Shown here piece by piece: positions 8,578 through 17,567 of a stretch of DNA of 64,000 nt. The notes under the pieces are model-generated. The model was not told where the DNA came from, ran no database searches, and saw only the letters and a program-made list of their open reading frames with translations. Both the position numbers and the translations under genes were made by a program. How positions within the stretch are numbered: the first letter of the stretch is position 1; every line of letters begins with the position of its first letter. This DNA comes from an uncultured Macellibacteroides sp. (lineage in GTDB: Bacteria > Bacteroidota > Bacteroidia > Bacteroidales > Tannerellaceae), in assembly GCF_963667135.1 (NCBI RefSeq), contig NZ_OY762974.1, forward strand, positions 558,001 to 622,000, read 5' to 3'.

Positions 8578-9435
8578 TTAGAACTCTGCCTCCACCATTA
8601 CCGGGTAATGATCCGAAGTAAAACGTCCGTTTGGTTTATCATTCAGTACACCGTATGAGTTAATCTGAATTCCATTTGCCACAAATACATAATCGATACG
8701 GTTATTCGCAACAGAATTTTCCTTGAATCCGTTCGTAGTTCCTATAGTACCAACAGGAGCTTTCTTGCTAATAACTCTGGAGTCTTTAAGGAATCCGTCC
8801 GACAGAATAACCTTTATCGGCTCACTTTCGGGTGTTGCATTATAGTCGCCAGTAGAAAATACCGGATTATCTCCGGCAATCTGCTTAATTTTAGCCAATA
8901 ATAACTTGGAAGATTCTCTGCGAGCTACAACACCTTGATGGTCGAAATGAGAGTTAAAGAAAAAGAACTCTTTACCCGAAACAGTATCTTTCAACTTTAA
9001 CCAGGAACAAATGCGGTTGCAGCAAGTTGCATCCCATCCTAAACCTGGTGCTTCCGGAGTTTCTGAATACCAGAAATTACCGCCGTCCAACTTTATAAAA
9101 CGATCCGTTTTGTAAAAGATAGCCGAATGTTCTCCTGCATCTAAACCATCCTCTCGTCCTCCTCCGAAGCAAGTATAACCGCCAACTTCGTTCACCCCAT
9201 CAAGCATATGTTTGAAACCTTCTTGTGTTCCGAAAATATCAAAATCGTATGTCTTTACCATATTTTTAACCAACTCTTTACGGTTTGGCCAAGCGTTTTC
9301 TCCATCTTTTTCTGTATCCATACGAAGATTATAGGTAGCTACCTTTACTGTTGATTTTGTCTGAGCTACCACTGATTCCGAAGCACATCCTGTCAGCATT
9401 AAAGCTGACAGGAGTAAATTTATTATTTTTTTCAT
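8578..9435 (-). CDS. Endonuclease/exonuclease/phosphatase (EEP)-family lipoprotein hydrolase (locus 2)
   Basis: Metal-dependent phosphodiesterase or phosphatase fold, 285 residues from ATG 9435. The catalytic motifs appear in order: YNLR (Asn), TQEGF (metal-binding Glu), FNSHFDH (His/Asp), GDYNATP (Asp/Asn), NRIDYVF (Asp) and SDHYPV (Asp/His). A lipoprotein signal ends at Cys17 (LTGC), so it is exported and membrane-anchored. The longer reading from 9468 overlaps the end of susD and lacks a leading signal peptide, so MKKIINLLL is the better start. The gene is 23 bp after susD and is the last of the operon. The family covers nucleases, sphingomyelinases and inositol phosphatases; for a glycan locus, removal of a phosphodiester substituent is a reasonable guess. 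Confidence 0.88.
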   Translation of the reverse strand: MKKIINLLLSALMLTGCASESVVAQTKSTVKVATYNLRMDTEKDGENAWPNRKELVKNMVKTYDFDIFGTQEGFKHMLDGVNEVGGYTCFGGGREDGLDAGEHSAIFYKTDRFIKLDGGNFWYSETPEAPGLGWDATCCNRICSWLKLKDTVSGKEFFFFNSHFDHQGVVARRESSKLLLAKIKQIAGDNPVFSTGDYNATPESEPIKVILSDGFLKDSRVISKKAPVGTIGTTNGFKENSVANNRIDYVFVANGIQINSYGVLNDKPNGRFTSDHYPVMVEAEF

Positions 9436-9458
9436 ATTTGTCCTTTTTGATATTTTAC

Positions 9459-11213
9459 TTATTCCCAACCTGGGTTTTGCTTTATTGCCGGATTCTTTAC
9501 CATTACCAGCGCAGGTATCGGATAATAATACTGACGACCGTCACTATACCATGTTCTAATGTCATTGTCTGACCAGGTAAGATAGCCTGAAGTACCTTCA
9601 GACAATCCCTGTTGAGTACCTGTACCCACCTTAACAGGAGTGCACGATTTAGGCAATCCGGTCGGTTTGGTTCCCTGATAGAAAATAACATCAGTTGTTC
9701 CATTCTGATCAAGGTCCATCTGAACATTCAATGCTGGGACATAAATACCTGTCCATCTCATCTTCATCAACTCCCCTTTTTTCCATCTCTTCAGGTCTGT
9801 AAAGCGGAAACCTTCCAAAGAAAGCTCGATTGCACGTTCTCTGCGTACTTCAAGAATTACAGGATTTGAAATTTCAGGAAAATAGTTCTGCTGAAAATAA
9901 GAATCCACTACTGTCGGTTTCGCTGTTAGTCCACTTGTAATACCAGCACGTGAACGTAGCGCTCCAATAGTTGAAGCCCAATCTGCATCTGTCATGTTTC
10001 CTAATTCTGCTTTTGCTTCAGCATAGTTCAATAACACTTCGGCATATCGGAACAAAGGAATGGCATTTGTATTTAACGAACCGTCATCATAGGATGATTC
10101 ATCCAGACAGAATTTGATAGGTTGGTAGCCAGTATAAGAATATCCATTAAAGTTAGGAGCCGATGCCGCACCGTCTCTTTTGTAACCAGGAGTACGAATT
10201 ATCTGAGACAAACGTGCATCCCGATTTTGGCATTCATCGTAAAAAGACATGGTTTCATATCCCGGTCTGCTTGTAAAAGGAGTCCCGTCAATATTTAGGA
10301 AAGTATTTATATAAGGACGAATCATACTGAAACGGGGTCCGTATGTACCCGAAGTCCAATACCAGTTTGCGTCATTCAAAACGCCTAAAGTTAAATCACT
10401 GCATGAAGCAAGCATTACTTCACTTGTAACAGGAGTATTACTTGTAAAAAGCGTGCGATAAGATAAAGCGGCACCTTTTGCCTTATAAATTGAATGTCCC
10501 GATTTTTTCATGACTTCTTCTGATGCACTTACTGCAGACTGAAACCATTCATTTGCAGATGCAGTAAGTCCCAGTTCGGTATGGTACTTGCGGAAAGAAC
10601 CTTCAAAAAGACAGATACGAGACTTGAGGGCATAAGCGACCCATTTGGTTACAAGTGATCCGTCACTGCTGGTTGCCGTAATATTCTGACATGCGTAGTC
10701 GAGGTCTTCCAAAACATGGTTCATTACAACTGTACGTGAATCACGGGCTGCATACAACCGTTCATCATCTACACCTAATGGTTCATCAATCCATGGAACG
10801 TCGCCAAAACGAACTACCATATTATAATAGAAGTAAGCGCGGAAAAAGCGTGCAAGACCTAAATAATTATTACGAACAGATTCGCTTACGCTTGAGGTTT
10901 CGCAATTTTGAATAAAATAGTTGATATTACGAAGATTCGACCAACTCCATCCACTGCTTGTTTCGGCAGTATAAGCTCCGTCACGAAGAAAATCATTAAA
11001 ACTGGTTACAGCTCCATAATCACACATGGCATCTTGCCTGTGAGCATCCGATCCTGAAGGTAACATATTATAAAAGGAATACGCATACGTTTTAAGTCCG
11101 CTTTCAGACTCAAAAACTATATCTTTCGTTACAGTATCTTGTGGTATCTCATCAAGAGAACAAGAAGACAAGATACAAAAAGCCGCTAAAATTGGATATA
11201 ATATTTTTTTCAT
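9459..11213 (-). CDS. SusD/RagB-family outer-membrane lipoprotein (locus 2)
   Basis: Glycan-binding surface lipoprotein of 584 residues, partner of the SusC encoded 10 bp upstream. Its signal peptide ends at Cys18 (LSSC) followed by SLDEIP, typical for SusD. Other family marks are RFFRAYFYYNMVVRFGDVPW near residue 125, RYAEVLLNYAEAKAELG near 390, LRSRAGI, RRERAIELSLEGFRFTDLKRWKKGE near 455, and the ending NPAIKQNPGWE. Together with SusC it forms the lidded uptake complex in the outer membrane. Ligand unknown; fuc genes nearby make a fucose-bearing glycan possible. Confidence 0.93.
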   Translation of the reverse strand: MKKILYPILAAFCILSSCSLDEIPQDTVTKDIVFESESGLKTYAYSFYNMLPSGSDAHRQDAMCDYGAVTSFNDFLRDGAYTAETSSGWSWSNLRNINYFIQNCETSSVSESVRNNYLGLARFFRAYFYYNMVVRFGDVPWIDEPLGVDDERLYAARDSRTVVMNHVLEDLDYACQNITATSSDGSLVTKWVAYALKSRICLFEGSFRKYHTELGLTASANEWFQSAVSASEEVMKKSGHSIYKAKGAALSYRTLFTSNTPVTSEVMLASCSDLTLGVLNDANWYWTSGTYGPRFSMIRPYINTFLNIDGTPFTSRPGYETMSFYDECQNRDARLSQIIRTPGYKRDGAASAPNFNGYSYTGYQPIKFCLDESSYDDGSLNTNAIPLFRYAEVLLNYAEAKAELGNMTDADWASTIGALRSRAGITSGLTAKPTVVDSYFQQNYFPEISNPVILEVRRERAIELSLEGFRFTDLKRWKKGELMKMRWTGIYVPALNVQMDLDQNGTTDVIFYQGTKPTGLPKSCTPVKVGTGTQQGLSEGTSGYLTWSDNDIRTWYSDGRQYYYPIPALVMVKNPAIKQNPGWE

Positions 11214-11223
11214 GATTCAGAGT

Positions 11224-14200
11224 TTAAAATGTTATTGATAGACCTAAGCTAACACTTTTCATTACTGGATAACTATAATTATCTCCACTTGTTCCAGATG
11301 TCAAATCCGGATCAGATCCGTAAATACTAGCTACGTCAATATCTTTTGTGTGTTTATACATAGGAGACCAGCAGAAGAGATTTTCTCCGGAAAGATAAAC
11401 CCGGGCATTCTGCATATTAATCTTTGAGATAAAGCTTTTAGGTAGATTATAACCAATCTGCAAACTCTTCAACCGTAGATAAGCCACATTCTGTAAATAA
11501 CGAGTCTGTTTTGTATCTCTTACTGATGTATTGTAACCTGCATAACGAGGCAAATAAGCATCCGGATTTTCTTCTGTCCAGTAATTACCTGTATGCCATG
11601 TTGGCATATTGTTATATGGGCGGTTGTACTGACCCCAGAAAAGAGTTTCCGAACCAGGATACCAATTCTGCTTACCTACGCCCTGGAAGAATGCGGAGAA
11701 GAAGATATTATTCCAGTCTGCCGACATATTAAAGCTATACGAATAACGTGGTAATTCATTACCAATCACTTTCTTATCCCCATGATCTTCAAATGTATCT
11801 TTTCCATAGTCTATTACGCCGTCGTTATTCAAGTCCTTTAATTTAACGTCTCCCGGATACCAAATACCTTTATTGGAAGATTTAATTATTTTCTGTGTGG
11901 CGTGATTGTCAATTTCTTCCTGCGACTGGAATAGGCCCTCTGTTACATAACCCCAGATCTCTCCAACATTTTGTCCTTCATAGTAATCCGACAAACTCTT
12001 GGTTGAATTATTGTATCGATCAATCTTCGACGTATAGTCAGACAAAGTTCCTCGTACTTCATAATTAAAAGGCTTATTGCCCAAAGTAAACTTATCACGA
12101 TAGGTAAGTGAAACCTCCCACCCTTTAGTAGTCATATCAGCATAGTTCCCTTTAGGAGAAGTGGCTCCGAATACATCGGGTAAAGTTACACCTACTGTAT
12201 ACATATCAGTAGTTTTACGGACATACGCATCTCCTGTAAAACGAAGTTTATTCTTTAACATACCAAAATCCATACCCACGTTCGTTGTAGTGGCGGTTTC
12301 CCATGTCAGACCTTCAGGAAGTACGGCCGGAGCGCTGGTATACTTGTTTAAAGCGCCATTAAGCACACGACCGGATGTACTGATAGATAACAATTCCATA
12401 AAATTGTAGGCATCAACATTTCCATTTCCAAGAGAACCGTAGGATGCGCGAACCTTCATATCAGAAACCAGGTTTTCATTAACTTTCCAGAATGGTTCTT
12501 CAGAGATTCTCCATCCCAAAGAAGCAGAAGGGAAGAATGCCCATTGCTGATCGGTCGGGAATTTGGATGATCCATCATAACGACCATTTACTTCCAATAA
12601 ATAACGGTCCTTGAAACCATAATTCAAACGGAAGAAACCTCCTCCGATTCTCCACTTTTCGTACCCCCCTGAAGTAGTTATTGCATCACCTAACGCCAAG
12701 TTAATGTTCTTTGAATCTTCCATCAGCAAACCGTTACGTTGTACATAAAGGCTCTTGTATTCTGATTGTTCGTAGTTGTAACCAAGCATTCCTTTGAAAT
12801 AATGGTCATTAAAAAAAGTCTTCTCGTATTCGGAATAAAGATTCATTGCTATGTAGTTTGTAGCACGAACACTTTCTTTCAGGTCATTATACTTTGTACT
12901 AAGCCAAATGGTCTCTCCTTCTTTTTTGCTGTATGGAACCGGTACACGAATTTGAGTAGAATTATTATCCGTGTTACTAAACGTAAAGTCACCATTCACC
13001 CGAAGCGCATTATTAAGAAATTTTGCAGCAAAGCTTGTTGTGTTTTTTAGAATCTTCTTTTCAGTATCAATTCCATTCTTGCCATATACAAAGTCACCAA
13101 TAGTGTATGCACCCGACATAGTTAACGAGCCGTCTGGATTAAAAATAGGAGAAGTAGGGTGTCCTTCATCGGCAATGTTACGCCAGATTGAACCACCTTC
13201 GCCTACATTCATCGGGTTATGATAATCAAGGTTGGAAAAGTCCATGTTGTTATCAATTCTCAACCAATCAAAAACCTGCATGGATCCCTTTGCTCTCAAG
13301 TTCAAAGTATTGTATTTATCTGTATTATAACGAAATAAACCATCATATCCGTAATAACGGCCACTTACGTAATAATTCAACTTGCCGCTGCTACCTGAAA
13401 TAGAAAGATTATGATCTTGAGCATAAGTCTGATTTTTATACAACTCTTTCATGTAATCCGTATTACCATAATAGGTATATGTTCCATCTGCACCAATCTC
13501 AACTTCATCAGTAATACCTTGTTCGTTGCGTTGTTTGAATGTATCAAGCCATGCAGAAGAAAAGGTCTGCGATTTGTTTATATTCTTTGGCGTAGCCGAA
13601 TAATTATTCCATGCACTATATGCTTCGTTAAACATACTTGCATAGGTATAACCATCTGTTACAAAATCGGGCACAGTTGTAGGAGTTTTTACAGCAAAGT
13701 CGCCACTATAGGTAATAGACATTTTCTCTTTGTCGGGAGTCTTTGTTGTGATCAAAACAACACCGAAGGTACCACGAGCTCCATATATCGCTGAAGAAGA
13801 AGCATCCTTTAATACAGAAACACTGGCGATATCGTTAGGATTCAACATAGAAGGATCTCCTTCTACTCCATCTATAAGAACCAAAGCATCACCACCTTGT
13901 CCAATAGAAGTAGTACCACGAACATTAAAGCTTGCCGAACGTGTTGGCTTTCCATCTTCCAACGTGATGTTCAAGTTCGGAATTGCACCCTGCAATGCTT
14001 GTGAAACATTTGGTACAGAACGGTTTTCAAATACTTCGCTCGTTACTTGTTCAACCGCGCCTGTAAGGTTCACTTTCTTTTGTGTACCATAACCAACCAC
14101 AATCACTTCATCCAGACGTTGCGTGTCTTCCTTGATAACAATTTTCAAGCTACTTTTACCACCCACAGGAACTTCTTGCGAAAGATAGCCAATATAAGAA

Positions 14201-14751
14201 ATCTGAAGTATAGCTCCGTCTGGTACATCTAATGAAAAATTCCCATCAATATCAGTAATCGTTCCTGATTTAGATCCTTTTACCATTACGTTAGCCCCAA
14301 TAATTGCCTCACCTCTTTCGTCTGTAATAGCTCCGGTAACTTTTTTGTTTTGCTGACTAGTCTGATATGTTTTCAGAGAGGGATCTGCACTTTCTTTTGC
14401 TCTGATCAAAACCTGACGATCCAGAATCTTATAAGTATAACCTGTATTACTTAAAATCTGATTAAGAACGTCTTCAATGTTTGCGTTTTTAGCATTTACA
14501 CTCGCTTTTTTTGTGGCGTCTATCTGATTGTTATTAAAAAAGAAGGTGAATTCGCTTGAGCCTTCAATCTCTTTCAGGATTTCAATGATACTACTATTCT
14601 GTTTGTTTATGGATACTTTGTAGTTTTGAGCATAGGTAGATGCTGTAATGCTACAAACTGTAACCAACAAAAAAAAGGTTGTGATTTTCATAATCCTTTT
14701 TGTTTTTGTAATTAGGGGGATACAATAATCCCTCGTTACTTTTTTTTTCAT
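11224..14751 (-). CDS. SusC/RagA TonB-dependent transporter with STN domain (locus 2)
   Basis: Outer-membrane transporter of 1175 residues. A signal region runs to about residue 42 (TASTYAQ), STN domain about 45-115 (FTFFFNNNQIDATKKASVNA), carboxypeptidase-regulatory-like domain about 135-210 (GEAIIGANVMVKGSKSGTITDIDGNF), TonB box EVIVVGYGTQKK, plug with ALVLIDGVEG, then a beta barrel ending in SLGLSITF. The start at 14751 gives the basic leader MKKKVTRDY before a second Met at MKITTFF (14691). The long form is kept because it fits the locus 1 homologue and the register of the antisense promoter at 14751-14758. It follows FecR after a 405-bp leader. Confidence 0.92.
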   Translation of the reverse strand: MKKKVTRDYCIPLITKTKRIMKITTFFLLVTVCSITASTYAQNYKVSINKQNSSIIEILKEIEGSSEFTFFFNNNQIDATKKASVNAKNANIEDVLNQILSNTGYTYKILDRQVLIRAKESADPSLKTYQTSQQNKKVTGAITDERGEAIIGANVMVKGSKSGTITDIDGNFSLDVPDGAILQISYIGYLSQEVPVGGKSSLKIVIKEDTQRLDEVIVVGYGTQKKVNLTGAVEQVTSEVFENRSVPNVSQALQGAIPNLNITLEDGKPTRSASFNVRGTTSIGQGGDALVLIDGVEGDPSMLNPNDIASVSVLKDASSSAIYGARGTFGVVLITTKTPDKEKMSITYSGDFAVKTPTTVPDFVTDGYTYASMFNEAYSAWNNYSATPKNINKSQTFSSAWLDTFKQRNEQGITDEVEIGADGTYTYYGNTDYMKELYKNQTYAQDHNLSISGSSGKLNYYVSGRYYGYDGLFRYNTDKYNTLNLRAKGSMQVFDWLRIDNNMDFSNLDYHNPMNVGEGGSIWRNIADEGHPTSPIFNPDGSLTMSGAYTIGDFVYGKNGIDTEKKILKNTTSFAAKFLNNALRVNGDFTFSNTDNNSTQIRVPVPYSKKEGETIWLSTKYNDLKESVRATNYIAMNLYSEYEKTFFNDHYFKGMLGYNYEQSEYKSLYVQRNGLLMEDSKNINLALGDAITTSGGYEKWRIGGGFFRLNYGFKDRYLLEVNGRYDGSSKFPTDQQWAFFPSASLGWRISEEPFWKVNENLVSDMKVRASYGSLGNGNVDAYNFMELLSISTSGRVLNGALNKYTSAPAVLPEGLTWETATTTNVGMDFGMLKNKLRFTGDAYVRKTTDMYTVGVTLPDVFGATSPKGNYADMTTKGWEVSLTYRDKFTLGNKPFNYEVRGTLSDYTSKIDRYNNSTKSLSDYYEGQNVGEIWGYVTEGLFQSQEEIDNHATQKIIKSSNKGIWYPGDVKLKDLNNDGVIDYGKDTFEDHGDKKVIGNELPRYSYSFNMSADWNNIFFSAFFQGVGKQNWYPGSETLFWGQYNRPYNNMPTWHTGNYWTEENPDAYLPRYAGYNTSVRDTKQTRYLQNVAYLRLKSLQIGYNLPKSFISKINMQNARVYLSGENLFCWSPMYKHTKDIDVASIYGSDPDLTSGTSGDNYSYPVMKSVSLGLSITF

Positions 14752-15156
14752 AACTTTGTGATGTTAGTAATAAATATTTGCAGACTACTGGCCTCGACTC
14801 CTTTGTCTGCGGATGTTTTAATCATGGGTTGGGGGATTTTTATCCTCCAACTTTTTTCTTTAATTCTATTACGAGTCGTTTTTAAATTCCATTTTTCTCA
14901 TTTTTATCCTTTATGAATCATTCTTAACTAATCGTTTTAATTACTAAAATTTATTTTCTCCTCTACAAAGGAAAAAAACTAAAATTTCAAACCAATTTCA
15001 TTCGGTTTACATTAATGAAAACATAACATAAATGTTGATTACATAGTAGGAATAGTATTATCTTCCAAGGTTTTTTATTTTACGAACCATTTTTGAATTC
15101 CATAATCTTTCATATTAAACAGGTTGAACAACATATCAATCAGGTTAAAACAATAA
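14752..15156. other. 405-bp susC leader/intergenic region (locus 2)
   Basis: No credible coding sequence. It holds the susC promoter and leader on the minus strand and, next to susC, the candidate antisense RNA (14765-14857). The rest is AT-rich with no other strong repeat seen. Its length and position between fecR and susC suggest that susC has its own ECF-dependent promoter here rather than relying on read-through. Confidence 0.6.
14765..14857 (+). ncRNA. Candidate antisense sRNA opposite the susC leader (locus 2)
   Basis: A -7 element TAACTTTG at 14751-14758 on the plus strand overlaps the complement of the susC start codon. Transcription would start near 14765. Two hairpins follow: GCAGAC (14780-14785) with GTCTGC (14805-14810) around a 19-nt loop, then a terminator stem of 10 bp, GTTGGGGGAT (14828-14837) with ATCCTCCAAC (14842-14851) including one G-U pair, followed by TTTTTT. 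The stem pairs better when read on the plus strand than on the minus, which supports plus-strand transcription. No good -33 element was found. Predicted length about 93 nt; function by analogy with DonS-type repressing RNAs. Confidence 0.6.
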
Positions 15157-16125
15157 TTAATTCTTTAAAAATAATTCAAAATTCTCGCCTACTTTTTTGT
15201 ACTTAACCGGAGACGAGCTGTTTAAAATGTACAATATACGTTCCAGCGATTCATCTCTGACCTTAAACGTAAAACGATATTTATCTGCAATATCTTTCTC
15301 ACACATTACTTTTCGTCCATACCACTGTTCCAGACGAGGAATAATCATTGATAGTTTCTCATTTTCGAAACTTAATATCCCATGTTTCCGCCAGTCAGAG
15401 TATTTACTGGCATCTACCTTTTCTATAACCATTTCACGGGTTTCTCTTGAATATGTAAGCTTTTCGTTGGGTAAAAGAACTACTTCTCCTTTCTTATTCT
15501 CTATCTGTGTGTTGATTTTAATTTTACCATTTAAAAGAATAGCTTCCACATTATTATTCAGATTATAGCTATACACTTCAAACGCAGTACCTAATGCAGT
15601 TACATCCATATCTTTTGTCTTAACAACAAAAGGATGATCTCCATCTTTATGAACATCAAAGAAAGCCTGTCCTTCCAATAGGACTTCCCGTTTCTTGCCG
15701 GAAAACTGAGATGGATAAGTCAGCTTACTACCCGGACCTAATTGAACTGAAGAGCCATCCGGGAGTCCGATAGATTTAATATTTTGTATGCCTGAATATA
15801 CGACAAACATCGTTGAACTATAAGGCTTTTGCGTAAGTATCCAAGTTATACTGCTTATTCCCAACACAAGTAATATAGAAGCAGCAATGCTGTAAAGTTT
15901 AAAATACAAAAATCTTTTAGTTTGGTTATTATCCCATACTTCACCGCGGATTCTGGACCAAATCCGTTCAGCATTGGTTTCATCCTTATAAATTACGTCT
16001 GGAGTATTAGTCCATTGCTTTTCCAACATCGAAGAAAATGATTTGCTTGCATTCAGCTCATCCTTCTCATTCAATGATAAATCATCATTCAATAACTTAT
16101 TAAGTATATTTTTATTTTTAATCAT
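15157..16125 (-). CDS. FecR-family anti-sigma factor (locus 2)
   Basis: Inner-membrane anti-sigma regulator of 322 residues. The N-terminal cytoplasmic part includes ERIWSRIRGEVW. One membrane segment lies at about residues 75-95 (LYSIAASILLVLGISSITWIL). The periplasmic FecR domain follows (GLPDGSSVQLGPGSKLTYPSQF, VLLEGQAFFDV, ALGTAFEVYSY), then a C-terminal DUF4974-like region (KLSMIIPRLEQWYGRKV). It sits 78 bp downstream of the sigma gene on the same strand and upstream of the STN-bearing SusC, the standard order for this signalling system. Confidence 0.9.
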   Translation of the reverse strand: MIKNKNILNKLLNDDLSLNEKDELNASKSFSSMLEKQWTNTPDVIYKDETNAERIWSRIRGEVWDNNQTKRFLYFKLYSIAASILLVLGISSITWILTQKPYSSTMFVVYSGIQNIKSIGLPDGSSVQLGPGSKLTYPSQFSGKKREVLLEGQAFFDVHKDGDHPFVVKTKDMDVTALGTAFEVYSYNLNNNVEAILLNGKIKINTQIENKKGEVVLLPNEKLTYSRETREMVIEKVDASKYSDWRKHGILSFENEKLSMIIPRLEQWYGRKVMCEKDIADKYRFTFKVRDESLERILYILNSSSPVKYKKVGENFELFLKN

Positions 16126-16203
16126 CTTTTAATCTTCGTTTACATATATAAATACACATAAAGAGATAACTCCCCCTATTCAAGTTATAAAAAAAAGAAA
16201 TAT

Positions 16204-16755
16204 TTATTGCATTAGCAGAAAAGAAGAGAGCAAAATCAAGTTTTGTTTCAGATATTTAATGGCAGAGGATATTTGGTTTTCGACTGTTTTCTCAGAAATA
16301 TTTAGTTTTTCGGCAATTTCCTTGTAAGACATATTTTCATTGCGGCTCATTGTAAAAATCAACTTACGCTTGGGTGGAAGATCAGCAATCAACTGATCAA
16401 TATATTCACGTAAATTTTTGGCATCTATTTCGGCTTCCATATCATAGGATTGTTCCATGGCTGCAAGCATAGTTATTTTATAGAAATCTTCGTTGAAGCT
16501 TTTACGGGACTGATTAAAAATAAGATTTCGGGTTATAATAAAAAGTAATCCTTTAAAATTGTCGTCTTCACGAATAAATTCACGAGACTCCCAAACTTTA
16601 ACGAACACCTCCTGAACTACCTCTTCGGCTGCATCGCGGGAAGTTAGATAAAGTCGGCTGAAGTTATAAACCTGACTCCAGTATTGATTATACAAAACAG
16701 TAAATGAATGCCTATTCCCTGTTTTTAAGGTTAACAAAAGTTCTTTCTCACTCAT
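16204..16755 (-). CDS. ECF RNA polymerase sigma factor (locus 2)
   Basis: ECF sigma factor of about 183 residues. Region 2 is seen in YNQYWSQVYNFSRLYLTSRDAAEEVVQEVFVKVWE, and region 4 in LPPKRKLIFTMSRNENMSYKEIAEKLNISEKTVENQISSAIKYL. The first in-frame ATG is at 16785, but the candidate -7 element at 16773-16780 would put the transcript start near 16766, inside that extension. MSEKELLL (ATG 16755) is therefore preferred; MKEMSEKE (16764) is also possible. It should be controlled by the FecR encoded next. A long ACTATAGT hairpin array lies about 50 bp upstream of its promoter. Confidence 0.88.
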   Translation of the reverse strand: MSEKELLLTLKTGNRHSFTVLYNQYWSQVYNFSRLYLTSRDAAEEVVQEVFVKVWESREFIREDDNFKGLLFIITRNLIFNQSRKSFNEDFYKITMLAAMEQSYDMEAEIDAKNLREYIDQLIADLPPKRKLIFTMSRNENMSYKEIAEKLNISEKTVENQISSAIKYLKQNLILLSSFLLMQ

Positions 16756-16772
16756 TTCTTTCATCTTCTTTG

Positions 16773-16780
16773 CAAATGTA
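16773..16780 (-). promoter_or_regulatory. Candidate -7 element for the locus 2 sigma gene
   Basis: Reads TACATTTG on the minus strand (TAnnTTTG). Its position argues against the longest reading of the sigma gene. No clear -33 element was seen. Confidence 0.45.
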
Positions 16781-16828
16781 AACAATTATTATAAGAAAGA
16801 TATCTGTTATTATAATTTAAATACAATA

Positions 16829-16906
16829 ATACTATAGTAACAGACCGCGCATACTATAGTCTTAAGAGGTTAAGACTATAGTATGCGCGGTCTGTTACTA
16901 TAGTAT
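16829..16906. repeat. ACTATAGT array 1: four copies at 22-bp spacing, forming a 37-bp perfect hairpin
   Basis: ACTATAGT occurs at 16831, 16853, 16875 and 16897, exactly 22 bp apart, with 14-bp intervening sequences. The whole block is one perfect inverted repeat: arms 16829-16865 and 16870-16906 (37 bp each) around the 4-nt centre GAGG. It starts 11 bp past the fucA stop and ends up upstream of the sigma gene. There is no T-run after the stem on either strand, so it is not a plain intrinsic terminator. A second array with the same core and spacing is at 63875-63952. Confidence 0.9.
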
Positions 16907-16917
16907 AGCGAGACTAT

Positions 16918-17559
16918 TTAAGCATCCTTACCTTTGTCTAGAACGTGATATTCCAGATCTGCAATTTCTTCGGGAGTCAGCACATCGTAATTGCCTCCCG
17001 TCAATATAATAATACGGCAGGCAAACTCAAAGAATGAGGCACGTTCATGTACTTCATCAAAATCTTTACCACAAACTACTTGTCCATGATTACTTAATAA
17101 TACAGCATTGTGATGAGTAAGAGCTTCTACCACAGCTTTTGCAAGAGCAGCAGAACCTGGGCGATAACTTGGAAGAATAGGTATTTCTTTCCCTACTTTC
17201 CAGGGTATCTCGGCCACAACATTAAAGTTTGTTGGTTTCTTTTTCATACAAGCAACTGCTGTTGCATATTCACTTTGGAAATGAAGGACGACGTTAATAT
17301 CTGGACGATTACGGTAAATTCCAGCATGAAAATCAAATTCCATGGATGGATTTACGCCATTAATAGATTGTCTGTCCATCATGCGACAGATCGCTACTTT
17401 ATCTTTTTTTATAACAGGAAGCCATGACCCGGTACCTGTTACTAACATTTCATTTCCGATTCTCCAGGATAGATTCCCGCTGCTGCACAGCATCCATTTT
17501 TCATTGCCATAGCGCCGAGCCTGTTCAATGAATTTATCTACATGATCATTTGTTATCAT
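16918..17559 (-). CDS. fucA: L-fuculose-1-phosphate aldolase (class II aldolase/adducin family)
   Basis: Cleaves L-fuculose 1-phosphate to dihydroxyacetone phosphate and L-lactaldehyde in the cytoplasm. It has 213 residues, the usual length. Family signs are CSSGNLSWR (phosphate-binding region), SMEFDFHAGIYRNRP (Glu), VVLHFQSEYATA (metal-site region) and LLSNHGQVVCG (His). The usual HxH pair reads H-F-Q here. The gene begins 8 bp after fucI on the same strand, which settles fucose rather than rhamnose or ribulose as the likely pathway. No fuculokinase or fucose permease gene is in the window. Identity as FucA rests on fucI linkage and overall similarity. Confidence 0.85.
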   Translation of the reverse strand: MITNDHVDKFIEQARRYGNEKWMLCSSGNLSWRIGNEMLVTGTGSWLPVIKKDKVAICRMMDRQSINGVNPSMEFDFHAGIYRNRPDINVVLHFQSEYATAVACMKKKPTNFNVVAEIPWKVGKEIPILPSYRPGSAALAKAVVEALTHHNAVLLSNHGQVVCGKDFDEVHERASFFEFACRIIILTGGNYDVLTPEEIADLEYHVLDKGKDA

Positions 17560-17567
17560 AGCTACGT

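Noticed and set aside
14828..14857. Leader terminator or attenuator of susC on the minus strand
   Set aside because: The stem has a mismatch on the minus strand and no T-run after it in that direction; it fits a plus-strand terminator better.
16829..16906. CRISPR array, because of regular repeats with unlike fillers
   Set aside because: The repeat core is only 8-12 bp and palindromic, fillers are 14 bp, there are only four units, and no cas gene is in the window.
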